Source of the DNA: Zingiber officinale
Taxonomy: Eukaryota; Streptophyta; Magnoliopsida; Zingiberales; Zingiberaceae
DNA length: 64,000 nt
NCBI RefSeq assembly: GCF_018446385.1
Contig: NC_055998.1
Location: 76,502,744-76,566,743 of the forward strand
Direction: 5' to 3'
The notes under the pieces are model-generated. The model was not told the origin of the DNA and ran no database searches. It worked only from the letters and a program-made list of their open reading frames with translations. The position numbers were made by a program, and so were the translations under genes. Below, piece by piece: positions 34,400 to 47,581 of the stretch (within the stretch, counting starts at the first letter, position 1; every line of letters starts with the position of its first letter).

Positions 34400-35443
34400 G
34401 ACTCCACGACAGTCTCGAGTGTTGTGGGTGGCGGATTGATGGAAGGCACAGAACATAGGAGTTCATACCTTTCCCTTAGGCCTTAGCCGTTCGGCCGCCA
34501 CTTTTTGGGCGGCGTGTGGCCTTGCTTCCTGATGTGGTCATGCCATATCGGCTCGGGGCCCTCTTAGAGGCTGATGGCTGGTGGGCGGCCTCCATTCGAC
34601 TTGCACAGCCGGTTCTGATGGCGCTTCTTTCCTTCGGGCTGCCTGAGCTTCCTCCACGTTGATATACTCATTGGCGTTCTTTAGCATATGGTCGTAATCG
34701 TGGGGGTGACTTCCTGATGAGCGAGCGGAAGAAGTCCCCGTCGATGAGCCCTTGGGTGAAGGCATGCATCATTGTTTCGGACGAGACCGTGGGGATGCCC
34801 ATGGCTACCTGGTTAAAGTGTTGAATGTAGGTCCGAAGAGTCTCTCTCAACCCTTGCTTCATAGAAAACAGACTGACGTTGGTCTTCTGATAGCGTCTGC
34901 TGCTCGCGAAGTGGTGGAGGAAGGCCGTCCTGAAGTCCTTGAAGCTTTGAATCGATCCGTCCGGCAACTTTCAAAACTAACATTATGCTGAGCCGGACAA
35001 AGTAGTGAGGAAGACTCGGCACTTAACTCCATCCATGTACTGATGAAGGGTTGCCGCGTTGTCAAACTTGCCGAGGTGGTCGTTTGGGTCTGTCGATCCA
35101 TTTACTTGTCGATCGCCAAGGGTGCGTAGTGCCTTGGCAAAGTATCCTGCAGAATTGTTTCGGAGAATTGTCGGTTGATCCGCTCGGGTGATGCGTCAGC
35201 TCGGGGCGCTTTGCCCTTTCTAGCATCCCGATCAGGAGCTTCTTCTGAGGAAGACCGGTCTCGATTCGCTTGCGCGATCTCAGAGGGCGTCTGAAATAAG
35301 GCCCAATGAAATGGGATTGGGGCGGGCGGCGCCTCTGTTTGTGTACCGGTCAGACCTTTGTTTTGACCCCATATGGAGAGCTGTTCCGGCCGATCCTCGT
35401 GCGCCGCTCGGCCTTCAGATGCTGAAGTTGCTTGTTGTGCCAA
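34400..35443 (-). pseudogene. Gypsy gag, frameshifted
   Basis: Fragments in successive frames build a Tat gag. 35443-35102 is the N-terminus (MAQQATSASEGRAAHEDRPE), 35101-34859 a gag core in a shifted frame, and 34967-34668 holds SFKDFRTAFLHHFASSRRYQ and ETMMHAFTQGLIDGDFFRSL. A block near 34700 gives DYDHMLKNANEYINVEEAQA. Near 34456 a short zinc-binding remnant, FCAFHQSATHNTRDC, follows. The frame changes show that the gene no longer makes a full Gag. Confidence 0.8.
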
Positions 35444-35586
35444 CCGCTCGACTAGCGCCTTCTGTTGTTACTCTATCATCTTGGCCGCTCGCGCATGCAC
35501 GAGCGCGTCAAGTTCCACTTGAGAGAGCATCACAGTATGTTGGCGTCTAGCTTCTTCCATCTCCTTGACTCGGATTCAGGTGCATT

Positions 35587-35602
35587 CCCACAGACGGCGC
35601 CA
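35587..35602 (-). other. Primer-binding site of Tat Gypsy element
   Basis: The minus strand reads TGGCGCCGTCTGTGGG three bases inside the 5' LTR. TGGCGCC starts are usual for Gypsy primer-binding sites. I do not assign the tRNA. Confidence 0.7.
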
Positions 35603-35605
35603 ATT

Positions 35606-36419
35606 TGATCCTGTCCGAGTGCTGAGTCGATGGACACTGGGGATGTGGCGCTCCTGTTGACTGGTCGAAGACTCCAAAGACGTAGATCCTTTGCCGCCGC
35701 GAACTTGAAAACACAATGCCGAGCCGAGGAGGGGTTTCTCGGCAATGGCCCTCCGATGCTCAAGTCAAATCTCCGGCAGAAAAAAGTAGAGCAAAGAAAG
35801 AATGAGAACTGTAGCTACAGTAAAGATGTAAACATACCTCCATCGAAGTCTGGGGGTTCTTATATAGGGCGTCCCAGTGGCGCGTGCATGATTTCCTAGG
35901 CGTGCATGCTCCTCAAAGCATACTTGGAATGGATGTGTCAGAAAAGCATGCCCGACACCCTACCCTAATATCACGGGCATATCTCTGATGTGACAATGGA
36001 AGTTTCCACCATACGATTCTCTATCTGACTAGGCCGCCTGCCATGCCTCTTGTCGGCGACACTAGTCCCTAGGAAGATCTCACTACCTGCTCCCTCTGAC
36101 CTTTACCGGGTCGAGCGGAGGAACCGCTCGGCTGGCCCCTATCCTGGGCCGAGCGGGGGCCACATCGGCTGACCAGGCAGATGCCCGCTCGGCGGGATAC
36201 CGTGTCTACTGTCAGCCGAGCGAGATGGCCGCTCGGCCTCCGTTTCTTCCCGCTTTGCCTTATGAGCGTTGGAAACTCGGCGTCAGGCGAGCTGTCGAGA
36301 TGTCGGGTCGGCTACTCCTCATACTGATCAGGAAGGTAACCCGCCCGGTCGAACGTCTGTCGGGTGTTGACCACTTTGACCTTCCGCCGGGTGGGCCCCC
36401 TCTTCTTACCACTGGATCA
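35606..36419 (-). repeat. 5' LTR of Tat Gypsy element
   Basis: About 814 bp. Its minus-strand 3' end (GGACAGGATCA) lies three bases before the primer-binding site. A plus-strand CTTATATAGGG near 35858 is present in both copies (18433), but its orientation is opposite to that needed for a minus-strand LTR promoter. Confidence 0.85.
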
Positions 36420-37914
36420 GACTTTTATAGAATCTCATATAGTTGTGAAAAGAATTCTATTGAGTTCTATAGATTTTTTTGTAGGACTTTTATTGACATT
36501 TGTAAATTTGATGGAAACTTGTAGATTTAAGGGGGTGTAGTCAATCTTAGAAAAATGTAGGTGGTCATGGTCTCGTACGATATTTATTTTCGAACAAAAC
36601 CTAAAATAACTAATTAAATTTATTTTTTAATAAAATAATAAATTGCATACTTGTCCATAATTTTTTTTCAACTTTTTATACTTCTATCTTATTTTGGCTA
36701 AAAACAAAGAGAAGATAATGTCTCAATTTGTAATTTTAAAATTTTTTTAATAATATAATTTTAAATCTAACAATATTATAATAATTTTAAATATTTTTAT
36801 TTACAAATTTGATCCAAATTATCATGAAATGTTGGTCAACCCTTTAATTTTGTCAAATTTTTAATAAAGTGTTGAATTAATAAATTTGATTAGTAATAAA
36901 ATTAATAATAATATTATTACTTTGATTAGTAATAATATTATTAAAATAAATAAATATAAATATATAAAATTTATTTATGAATTTTTATATTTAAATAAAT
37001 TTTATAGAATATTTTTAGGGTCAAATTTCATTAGACTTTATTAAATTATCTATTAATTAAGTTGAGAATTAATTTGATTTATTAATATATATTTTACATT
37101 AAAATATAATGTCTCAAGTTTCTCTTCCTTGTATGCACAATGTCACCGTCCAAATCGACTTTGACTTCGACTTGCTCACAAGTAGTCGACGAAAGCATCA
37201 TTGACCACCTCAAATAATTTTTTTTGTTTATTTTCCTCCTTTTCGACGCACCGCAAGCTTCAACTGATGACACTCCTCATTGTTTCCCATCACGAGCAAC
37301 CGGAGAAAATTCTCCGCCTGTAGCTTGCCGCTGTGAGCCGCCGCCGAAGAAAAGGCTGCAAGTGGCTGTTGTTCCGTTCTGGCAATTTCGATTCATTATT
37401 TTACCATTATAACGTCGGAGAACGGTGTTTCAGAGGACTCTCAGCTTTACATGAAATGCATGCTGAGAGATTGATGCATGATGCCAAGAGGTTGAACAAG
37501 GACAGTATCTTTTAGATCAAAGAAATAATCAAAATTGAGGAGTAGGAAGAGAAAGAACTTATTCATAAAAAATTAAGGCGATTTGAAGTTGATAGAAATC
37601 TCAAGGGTGAGGAAAAGACTTTTTATTTTATTTTTAAAGTTGTACCAAGTGTTTTGGAGAGCTCTTATTGGTTAAAATTTATATCCAATAAATTCTAAAA
37701 GAATCCATGAAAATTTATTGAAACTTTGGATACTAAAAAATTTCATAGAGTTTTAAAAAGTCAAGTTTGAATACCACATAACTTTTTAAAACTCTATAAA
37801 AATTATAGGAATAATTTCTATTAAGTTTATAAAAATCTAGATTTAATATATCTAGATTTTTAAAATTCATAAAAATCATTCAAATAATTAAAAGTCTAAT
37901 ATTGAATACACCCC

Positions 37915-38829
37915 ACCCCTCGACTCAACGTGCATGTCACGATAAATCATGTGTTGAGCCTAGGACGGATTGACAGGGGCGCTGGGGGATATTCGCTTTT
38001 TGTCACCGTGTCAAGATAAATCATTCAATGAAATAATAAATAAAATTTAAATTTTATATTTTAATAGTTAGTTTTTTAGTAATTACTAATTTTTTAAAAT
38101 AAAATGTACTTTATTTCATAAGATTTATTTTATTTTTGTTATGTTATTGATCGAGTCATGCCAGCTAATTCCTTAACTGCCATTGCCACTCTCCTTATTA
38201 AATTTGTGTATCATGACTCTCTTCTTAAATACTTATTATTATTATTATGATTATGATGATTATTATTATTATTATTATTTAAATAATAAATAAAATAATC
38301 TACCTCACGAAAGACCACAATTTTTTTTTTAAAAAAAAATCAAAATGTTTTCTTCAAGATTCATGCGTCATAACAAACAACATGAAATTAAGAAATAATT
38401 AATCAATTAATTATATTTTTTGTTCCAAAAAGGTCGCGCTGGGGTCCACCGCCTGCCTTACTCCTGCCGCATAAAATGCCTGCGGGTGCGACCTGGCGCG
38501 ACGCCCATTCGGCCTATTAGTGAGTGCATGCTTGTGCGATGGGTTCCATGCGGTACCTATCCTCGATCGCCGTTGGTTGCCTTGATAACGGTGATCCGAG
38601 GCTCGTTAACGTGATGATAACTTATGCGGAGCCCGCATCGTCGGTTCGCTGCCCGCACCCCAAACCCCTAGGTAAACAAATCGTTAAAGAAGAATTCGAT
38701 AATCCTCGGTCTCGCCTTCTTCAAATAGCGGAGCATGACGAGAGGATTCCGGGAATCAGTCTTCGTCTTGCTACTGTTGCAGAGCATTGGATTTGCGTTT
38801 CTTTCTTCGATATAGAGCTATTGGATTCG
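37915..38829. other. Intergenic and LOG 5' region
   Basis: AT-rich sequence with an ATT/ATG trinucleotide run near 38225-38280. The last 400 bases turn GC-richer and probably hold the LOG promoter and 5' UTR. A frame open from 38524 joins the LOG start in frame, but its residues do not resemble the family, so I exclude it. Confidence 0.45.
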
Positions 38830-41800
38830 ATGGAGGGAGCAAAGAGCGTGGGGTCGGTGGAGGAAGCGGCGGCGACGACGGCGGAGAAAAGGTCAAGGTT
38901 TCGGAGGATATGCGTTTTCTGCGGGAGCCAATGCGGGAAGAAGCCGAGCTATCAAGAGGCCGCCATCGAGCTCGGAAAGGAACTGGTATGTTGCTTATTT
39001 TCGGGAACAATCTCTTTTTTTTTTCTTTCCTGATCCCGTGGATTCAAAGAACTACTGCGCTTTTTTTTTTTTTTGCCGTATTTCGTTAATTTTTCAATGG
39101 GGTCTTCGTCGGAAGCAATGAATTTTTAGGGATTTGTTTGTTAGTGAATCTTTCTCTGCGGATGCACTGGACAAGGTTTCATCTTTTTGGCCTTTGGCTT
39201 CGAATCTACGCTTTTTGTTTTGTTTTTCCCCAAAGAGAGAACAGAACCGATTGCATCTCGAAGAGAGGTTGTCGTTCAAGGTCTGATCGTGCTGTCGGAG
39301 GATTATTTCCTGGCGTTTTGGCATGATGGATTGCTAGCTGTAATCTGTCTGTCCCTCGATCATCCTTCTCGCGTGATCTCTGCCGATCGCACGAAGAAGA
39401 AAGCAATATTCTATTTGTTAACGGAGGCTAACAATGTCCTTCCATGGGATCGGAAAGAGCTGGCCATGGCGTCCATTCCATTAATTGTGACTCAATCATG
39501 GCTTTGTTTTTCACTAATTCTTCCTTAAGCCATGGAAAACGACAATTAATTAATTAGCAATCCGATAAACGCTCTCGGTTGATCTGCATGTGTTGTTCAT
39601 ATCCTCATTTGCATGTCCTTCAGGTGAACAGTGGCATCGATTTGGTGTATGGAGGCGGGAGCATTGGGTTGATGGGCCTTGTTTCTCATGCAGTTCATGA
39701 AGGAGGTCGCCATGTCTTGGGGTCTCTCTCTCTCTCTCTTTATTTTCTTTGATAATTCATTAAATTCAAGTGTTCAAATTTTACTCGATTAATTTTAAAA
39801 ATATATGATCTTTCCTCTAGTTTGTCACAGTTTATGCACACTTAAATTTAAAGACTGAAGTTCAAATTTTAATCCTTTTATTTATGTTCCGAGCGCTTTA
39901 CCACTATGTCACTCTTTCTTATATATAGTGTAGCTACAGAAGTATGTAAAATTTGCGTGCTTACATTGAATGTTCTAACAAATTTACAGGATATAGTTCA
40001 TTTTAATATATCGTTTCTTTCTTATTAACTTATTAATTGAGTTGTGCCTCATGCACTTATGTCCTTGTATGCAGTGTTATTCCGAAGTCTTTGATGCTAA
40101 AGGAGGTGAGTTAGTTCTCTGCAGCTCCCTCTCTTTCTTTTATACAAATTAACAATGAATGTGAATGAAAAGCACTGTTTGTTCTTTTGTTGCTGTTACC
40201 TGTAGTTAACTGGCGGGCCAGTAGGAGAAGTTAGGGAAGTATCAGACATGCATGAAAGGAAAGCTGAAATGGCTCGCCAAGCAGATGCCTTCATAGCTTT
40301 ACCAGGTAGATAGACTTTCTTAAACACTTGCTAATTAAAGTTCTCTCAGTTCTCCACATCGATTAACATCGATCGATCACGCATCAGGTGGTTATGGGAC
40401 ACTGGAGGAGCTCCTGGAGGTGATTACATGGGCTCAACTTGGCATTCACAAAAAGCCGGTAGACCAAACAAACTTCTCCTTCAGTTCTTTATCTTTTCTC
40501 AATTTTGTTTCTTCTTCTGGTTCTAATTTTTTGCTTATAGAATTAGCTTTTTGTGAAATGTAACGTAAGTGCATGCGTATCACACCTTCCATTTTCTATA
40601 AGCATATAATATAATAATAAGATCAGTATTAAAATAGGAGATAATGAGTTATTTATAAGGAGAAGTTTTATTGAATACGTGAATGGTGAAGAAGAGAATA
40701 TTAAGATGAATATGTGGATATATAAAAATGAAAAATATAAGACATGAGAATAATCAATGTTATACTTATTAAGAACAAACCGAGAAATAAGTTTAAGATG
40801 AAAATATGTACGTAGATAATTAATAAATAAACGATGTGAAATTATAAAAGTTATACACATTTAGCAATGGTTGTTATATATTCTTTAATCTTTATTTCCT
40901 AAGTTTTTCTTGAAATTGATTGAACACGTCACTATGTATTTATATAGTTGCGTTGAGTTTCTTTTGCTTGGTCAATCCTTCGGCATCTCCACTTGTGTTT
41001 TTCTTTATATCTAATCAAAGTCTTCGTTACAGGTTGGACTGTTGAACGTTGATGGGTTTTATAATTCGTTGTTATCATTCATCGACGTGGCGGTGGAAGA
41101 AGGCTTCATTTCACAGGCTGCGAGGCACATAATTATATCTGCCCACTCCGCCAAGGAGCTAATGAGGAAACTTGAGGTACACATAATTAACAACTAATGT
41201 GAACTTATGATTCACGCACTGCAATTTTATATTGTCTTCTTCCAACTAGCTCCCCTCCTCCGTGAGTCCGTGCATCAATATCACCCAAGAAGATTGATTT
41301 ACATTAATAAATTCATGTAGTTAGACCAATAATAAATACTCTAATTAAGTAATATAAAACTCTTATAAATATCTATATTACACGAGGAATAAGATGAAAA
41401 GAAATTTAATGAAATAAAATAAATTTTATTTATTTTATATAGCTGACTATATTTAGCAGGATAAAATTTGCTTGTTGTTGTAATATTTCAAGTGTAACAA
41501 AATTCAAACAAGTAAATTTTGAGTGAGTAATCACCTACATTTATGCACCATTAAGATTAAGATGTGAAAGCCTCCAAAATTATAATTTAGGTGTAAAAGA
41601 AAAACAACTCAATCATGTGATAAGTTGGTTTGCAACTCGCTAGTCAGCATGGAGATATTTTTGAAATAGAAAATAAATAAATTGTCCCTTTTTAGCTTTG
41701 TGAAAAGATCACTCTGTTTCATAATCACAATTTTTTGGTCATCTTTTCCCTCTGCGGTGAAGAATTTTGATTATTTCTTTTTTTTTTTTTTTTTCCATTT

Positions 41801-41913
41801 TGGTTTTATTGCAGGAGTACATACCGCAATATGAATCCAAATTGGTGTGGGACACTACTGAGCAGAAGCACCTCAGCTTTGTGCCGGAACCAGAGTCCGG
41901 TGTTGCTTCATAA
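38830..41913 (+). CDS. LOG: Cytokinin riboside 5'-monophosphate phosphoribohydrolase (LOG)
   Basis: LOG enzymes release active cytokinin bases from their ribotide precursors in one step in the cytosol or nucleus. Seven exons join to 232 residues: 38830-38985, 39624-39721, 40075-40105, 40206-40305, 40388-40458, 41033-41176, 41815-41913. All junctions are GT-AG and in frame. The protein begins [12 protein letters not shown]. It has the Rossmann start [56 protein letters not shown], and the signature PGGYGTLEE (residues 128-136), with the catalytic Arg/Glu residues of the family in place. Length is close to the usual 210-240 residues. It converges with CLPR1, whose stop lies 0.8 kb away. It looks intact; which LOG paralogue it is cannot be told here. 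Confidence 0.95.
39760..39940 (-). repeat. Possible SINE-like insertion in LOG intron 2
   Basis: On the minus strand TAGTGGTAAAGCGCTC (39890-39905) resembles a tRNA A-box region, with an AATTTGAACTTC stretch downstream that could be a worn B box. No target duplication was found. Confidence 0.25.
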
Positions 41914-42748
41914 CTTCTCCCACCCCCGCCGACTCCAATCCTCTCCTCCTGGTCACTAACAGAACTCACTATACCCCAAACACCAAGTATAGTAAATAGC
42001 AATCAGAACTTCTTTGTTCTTCATAAGCTTCTTGTATTTAATTATATTCCATTCCTCTTCATTTCCTTTGAATTCATGAGTGGAATGTGTTTCTTGGATG
42101 CCACTCCACAGGAAATAGAAGATTATTTGATGAAATTACTTCTCATTCCTCTTCAGTTTCTTTGACGAATGGTGTGTTTTATTGTGTGTTGATTGTGGAT
42201 AATGATTGGATGAATGAATGTCGTAAACATGACAGAGGATGAACCAATCAACTTGTACAAGAAAAAATGACCTAGCATTTGCATATTTTGCACGAGTATG
42301 GTGTTTACAAAACACAACCATTTGAGGATGCATGTTCTACCACCCAAAGGTGTCGAGCAGCCTAAACTTTTTTTTTTTTTTTGAGTGGCTACTCATCTTG
42401 TCGAAGATGACTAAAACATAAGTTTAAAGATTTCCTGGAATGACTTGGCTGACAAAGATTGCTCATCAAAATAGGGCACCATCAACTAAAATGAACAAAA
42501 CTATTCTAACAGAGAATGGTTTGAAAGTACATGTTAAAGACAGATGGATCATAGACAAGTTTATAGCTCAAGAAATAGGGAAAAATTATCGAAGCCAAAA
42601 ATATATATATAAAGACGTTTCCTTACAATATTTGTAAGATAAATACTTGTTTCACCAGAAAAATAAGTTCTTTTTATACTAGAAATATAAGTTATCTTCA
42701 TCGAAAACCAAACTCCACATGTGGCTAACTTAGGCGTTATCATATATT
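41914..42748. other. Convergent intergenic region between LOG and CLPR1
   Basis: It holds the two 3' UTR regions. No other feature is seen. The short ORFs here have no family resemblance. Confidence 0.5.
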
Positions 42749-45700
42749 TTACCTAAACCCTGATGGTGTTGCTTGTGGACCAGCTCCAGTTGCTTTTCTC
42801 ATGGCTTTTGATTTTGCCAATTGCTCATCATAGTTCTGTTTCAGAAAATTCGTGTTTCGGAGTTGAATCCAGAGGAAAAAATCGTGTTACGAAAAGTAGA
42901 GCGTTACCTTTTTCTCAAATGCATCATCTTCTGGCTTAATGGTCTTGTCTGCAATACCATAAGCAATAGCTTCTTGTGCGTCGAAATATCTTGGAAGCTC
43001 TATGTCCTTCTTAATCTCTTCCTTTGGCTTACCTATTCCTTTGGCTAACAACTCCAATAAATACTCAGTGTTGGCATCAAGTTCCTTCGCCTGTGAGAGA
43101 TGCAAGAAAATATTACCACGATTCATGGTATATCAATGTGTCAATAATATATCAACGAGTAAGTCTTGAGAATCACCTTGATCCACATGTCGGTAGCTGC
43201 ACCACTGGATTTGTACACCTTCGGCAGATATAATTTGGCTGTATGATCGCTTTGTGAATTAGCAAGAATTGCCAATAAAAAAAAAAAACAGATCTATTGG
43301 AAGGTGTGCAGTAACATACTGGAAGAATTTGGTTGCAAGCCGCGAAAGCCTTTGGCACCCAGAGATAACAGCATTGCTGCCTGACCATATGCCATGCCGA
43401 CATTTATCGTATAAACCTTGGGTTTAACATACTGCCAAAGAAATAGAGATAAAATGTCTGATTCAAGAGAAAATGCAGCATAATTAACAAAGTTCACATG
43501 TTCAATTTACCGCACACTAAAATAGATAAACTATGTTAGGTCATTGTGTTTACTCATTAAAATTGATGTCCATTTGCATAGGTGGCACTGAAAATTTTGA
43601 CACCTGATAGTAAAATATCAAAAATTGATGATAAATTGAAGACGGAGAGCTGTATGAAGAAGGCTAAATGTTGTATATTTGCAATGAAACCATGTAGATA
43701 GAATGCTAAACAACAAACTTAACTCAAGTGCTCGTAAGGCCTAAACTCAATCCAAAACGTATAAACTAGTTTACTTACGGCTATCATGTCAGCAATTGCA
43801 TAAGCCTCAGTTTCAGATCCCACAGTCTCTCCCTCCACATTCTGGAAGTTGTTATATAGTATGAATCAGTATTTGGTGAAAAATATGAAATTTTTTAGCT
43901 ATTTCAGAAGAATATATACTCCAATAGGATATACAATAATTGAATAAGTAAATGTTTACAGCAGAACTTACTTGAGTCCCAGATGAATTGATGTAGAGAT
44001 ATATAGGTTTGGATGAGTCGTCATAATCTAGCCACATAAACTGAGCAACAAGAAGCTCAGTGACAGCTGGAACCATCTGTTCGATACAACATAGAATCAG
44101 GTTCGATACAACACATTTATTTAATTCTTTATTGACTAAATATATGTGGCTTACAGGCATGCCAAGGTAAACTATTCGAGCATCCAAGAGCAAAGAAGGC
44201 AAGTCTGGAGGAGCACTTCTTAGTCTTCCATATCCTCGACCGCCTCCACGATACATACTCACACTCATATTGTAGTTTGATGAGGCCTCCGAGCCATTTA
44301 GACTGTACATCCCTCCATTGTCGATGTAACTTCTTGCAGAAGAAATGCTTTCCTGTAAGCATCAAAAGGAGGCTTAAACACCCGCTTAGATATTTGAACA
44401 GAGATTTTGAGGCCAACAAATTTAGGCAGTTATTACCTCTGTGACTTTTGTTGCTTGACGTGTCACAGGGTTATCTTCAGTCAAGAACATGTCCATTTGC
44501 GACGGAGTAAGGCCATACATGGACTGAGGAAAATTCTCATAATTTTGCTTCACTGTTATAGAAAAAAGAGGTTTCGATTGAAAACACATACAACAACAAA
44601 GTCTATTTGGCAAAGTATCTGCAATTATGAACGAGGAATAAGGTTCGAAAGTAGAATAATATTTTTAAAACAAAACAAAAAAAAAGATGATAACTGAATT
44701 TGTGATTCTGTTCTGCAACGGAAATGACCAAGAAATTAGCAAGACATTAAACTAGCACAAGCCCAAAAGTTCAGCATCTGAGGAATAACTTCTTTACACT
44801 ACATGGAGTGGAAGCCTAAACATATACAAAGGATTATGATCTCTGATGGAAGAAAGGCTTGTGCAGTAGAACAAAGCTAGGGCAGTAATGTGGGCGCCAA
44901 TTAAGGACATCATATCACTCATACTCTTGAGGTTTGCATGTGAAGAAATTAAATAAGCCAATGTCTAGTTCATTTACACAGTTCTTTGGAAACAAGACAG
45001 CCTTTGCATGCTAGAATAACTGGCATCTCATAACTCAATTCCACAAGATGTTTATCAGATCTATTCAGTAAATTATTAGCTAAGTTTCCTTATAATAGTA
45101 TATCCCGTAAACTTAGTGCAGACAAGAACTTGCCCCCAAAACATACCCTACTACTGCATATCTAGCACGATAATGCCTCAACAAGCCATTAATATGATAT
45201 CATTCTGAATTTACACACTAAATGAAGGAGAACCATCTAGCTCCTAGAAATTTAGAACAGTACAGTTTACACGAGAAAAAGAAAAAACAGATAATAGCCT
45301 AGACAGTTCACATGCCGCATGGAACCTTGAGTTTTTTGTTCAACTTTTAACAACATACAATCATGATAGTCAACTTGAACCTATCAAAAATGTACTAGGT
45401 ATCCAAGAAGTTCTAAATGATCTAAGACTTCTTTACACAAACTTATATTGCAGAACAAGTCTTGTAGTTGATTGATATCCTTTTGGAATAACCTCTACTT
45501 TCCTCACAGCCTTCCCTCTCTAGAGTGACAATACCAATGAAAGCAACATAGTCCAGTGATATGCAGCACTATCAGAAAATCATAATCAGAGAATTGTATA
45601 CTAAATTCTATAGTAAGGTTCACAAGGAACTTACATCCCTCCTTGAGATTTTCCTCCCGGAATTTGCGGGGTATGTGATCGTAGTTGTTGGAAGACCGCG

Positions 45701-45857
45701 ACTCGCATCTACAGGCCACCCTTTTCCTCGAAGCGAAGTCAATAGATCTACGGGTACTTGCCGAAACCTTGGAGAAGTTCCAAAAAGAGTTTTTGGGGAA
45801 ACCAGAGACGTTGTCGAAGGACGAGGAGACAGAGAGAGTGCGCAGCGCGATCGACAT
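42749..45857 (-). CDS. CLPR1: Plastid Clp protease subunit ClpR1 (non-catalytic)
   Basis: ClpR1 is a structural, non-proteolytic subunit of the chloroplast ClpPR core. Nine exons on the minus strand join to 382 residues: 45857-45635, 44552-44437, 44352-44155, 44076-43972, 43841-43779, 43431-43320, 43238-43177, 43090-42908, 42835-42749. All are GT-AG and in frame. The first 60 or so residues are Ser/Arg-rich, as in a chloroplast transit peptide. Then come YDHIPRKFREENLKEG, YGLTPSQMDMFLTEDNP, a Gly-rich loop, and the ClpP fold (PPDLPSLLLDARIVYLGMP, PIYLYINSSGTQ). Where ClpP has the active Ser, this protein reads VGMAYGQAAMLLSLG, and the His-bearing strand is also replaced, as in known ClpR1. 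The tail is AKELDANTEYLLELLAKG...GIADK. Start chosen at MSIALRTLSV; an in-frame upstream Met at 45908 exists. Confidence 0.95.
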
Positions 45858-47581
45858 GGATGAAGCTTCCTGCCGAGGCCGATGAGCCGAGGAAGGGGAA
45901 CAAGACAATAACCCTAGCGTTCGGCCGATTTGTTATCTATGTTTTTCGCTATTTTTTTGAACTGTGGAACTCGGCACGTGCGTCGCACGCTCCGTTCAAG
46001 TGGCTATGAATGGAAGTTTATTTGGAGAAGCAAAACTCTGATTTATCTCAAAGAAAAAACATATAAAATAAAAAACTTTATATTTATTTTTTTAATATAT
46101 TTTTATATTAACATAAAATGACGATAAGCCAAATTATAAATTATATATATTTTTTGAGATTTTAACTTTAACACAAGTTATAGTTTTATTTGGTTAAAAA
46201 TAAAAAATGCTAATCTTAGTTTCATCTCGCAACCTTATTTTTAAATAGAGTGGTCCAATAAAAAATGACTATTTAGGTGAATTGTAAGTGCTTTATGATT
46301 TATTGATTGATAGAAAATTTTTATGAGATTAAATTTATCACATTAATTAATCAATTGGAAGAACGGGATACAATGATTATCTCAAAAAAAAAAAAAAAAT
46401 TGTTACTATTTAATCAAGGTTATAATTACATAAAAAATTATATTAAAATATTTTTTCAATTTAATAAAAATATTTTTCATATTACTATATTAATTAATAT
46501 AATAATTTAGATTAAAACTATTTTAATTTGGTTAAAAAAGTCAAAACTTGTTTTAATATTGTGATAACAATTTTGATTAAAATTATTAGATATTTTATCT
46601 TTATTTTAGTTAAAATTATTTAAAAATTATTATAATAATTTTGTTTAAAATCATTCTAAATTATATTAGTTTTGATTAAAATAATTTCAAAATATAGGAA
46701 ACTTTTTAAATGAAAATAAAGGATGCTTATTTTTTTTAAAAAAAATTTGCCCTATATATTTATGAAGTCAGATTATACTGGTTAAATAGATAGAATTTAA
46801 TCTATCCAATTAATAAATAAATAAGGGATCAGACTGATGTAGAAATCCTGGACCAAAATCCCTGCCCATATATTTATCTCTTAAAAAAAATAATTTACAA
46901 AGTATGATTTAATAAATAAATCAATTTATTTCAATCAAAATTATATATTATACATGTAAAATAATTTTTTTGATTTTATAAAAAAAATAATGAAATATCT
47001 CATTGGGTTTGTGACACGTGTAAAGTTGTTACAGGAGGTGGTCATGCTGGTCCACCGTCCACCGTTACCACCAAACACCTCGATAAGAAACAGAGAGAGA
47101 GGAGGAAGGAATCAAAGGCAGTTTATGGCAGCCCACGGGAAAGACGGGAAAGCAGAGAAGCTCCGTGGCCATGGCGCCCATGGTTTTCCCTTTCCTTCCA
47201 TGAAAATGGTATGCCTCCCTTATCGCTTTCTTCTCCTTATAAGCCCAACAATTCCCCTCTCCATCGCCTTCATCCAACAGGAATCACCCAGAATCGCCAC
47301 TCTCCCAAATTTGGGATCGGGAGCAAAAAGTTTTTTCCTTTTCGGAGAAGAAAAGACAAAGCTTGATCATCAGCACTGCGGCCATTGGACATCGGCTAAT
47401 GTTCTCCTTCCTTCCTCTGCTGCCCTAACTACCCTCCCCCCTTATTTCCTTCTTAAAAATCCGAATTTTCCGTGCTCTTCGAGTTTGGAGGTTCAGCATT
47501 CGGATACTCGCTTAAAGGTTTGATTTTTTTTATCGCCTCGGAGTTGTTTTTCTCCGATCAAGGACTTGCCCTTTGTTTTGA
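45858..47581. other. Divergent intergenic region between CLPR1 and PCO
   Basis: Left and middle parts are AT-rich with no feature. From about 46990 it becomes GC-richer and probably carries the PCO promoter and 5' UTR. A 177-codon frame at 46990-47523 has no family resemblance and stops before the PCO start. Confidence 0.45.

Larger units (their letters stand above)
18188..36419 (-). mobile_element. Tat-lineage Ty3/Gypsy retrotransposon, internally deleted and invaded
   Basis: Direct LTRs at 18188-19006 and 35606-36419 both run TGATCC...GGATCA. On the minus strand, a primer-binding site, gag, aspartic protease and the start of reverse transcriptase follow the right-hand LTR. An antisense ORF and a polypurine tract precede the left-hand LTR. 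The flanking 5-mers are GATTT (18183-18187) and GACTT (36420-36424), a 4/5 match that fits an old target duplication. The rest of pol (end of RT, RNase H, integrase) is absent and replaced by the tandem retrotransposon at 19955-32884. Confidence 0.82.
18128..37914. mobile_element. TIR element split by a Gypsy insertion
   Basis: A perfect 14-bp inverted repeat, GGGGTGTATTCAAT, lies at 18128-18141 and, as its complement, at 37901-37914. Removing the Gypsy element (18188-36419) leaves an AT-rich element of about 1.55 kb with no transposase, which suits a MITE-like non-autonomous DNA transposon. A related terminus, GGGGGTGTAGTCAATC, occurs internally at about 36530, so the structure may be compound. 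I found no convincing target duplication next to the TIRs, so the superfamily is left open. The GC-richer patch at 37120-37510 contains short ORFs only. Confidence 0.5.

Noticed and set aside
37120-37510. Possible exon-like GC-richer patch
   Set aside because: Short ORFs in different frames without any recognisable domain or splice context.
38524-38829. In-frame N-terminal extension of LOG
   Set aside because: It is open and in frame but unlike LOG N-termini, which start close to the RRICVFCGS strand. The Met at 38830 gives the normal length.
46990-47523. 177-codon plus-strand ORF upstream of PCO
   Set aside because: No family resemblance. It lies in the likely promoter and 5' UTR and ends before the PCO start in another frame.
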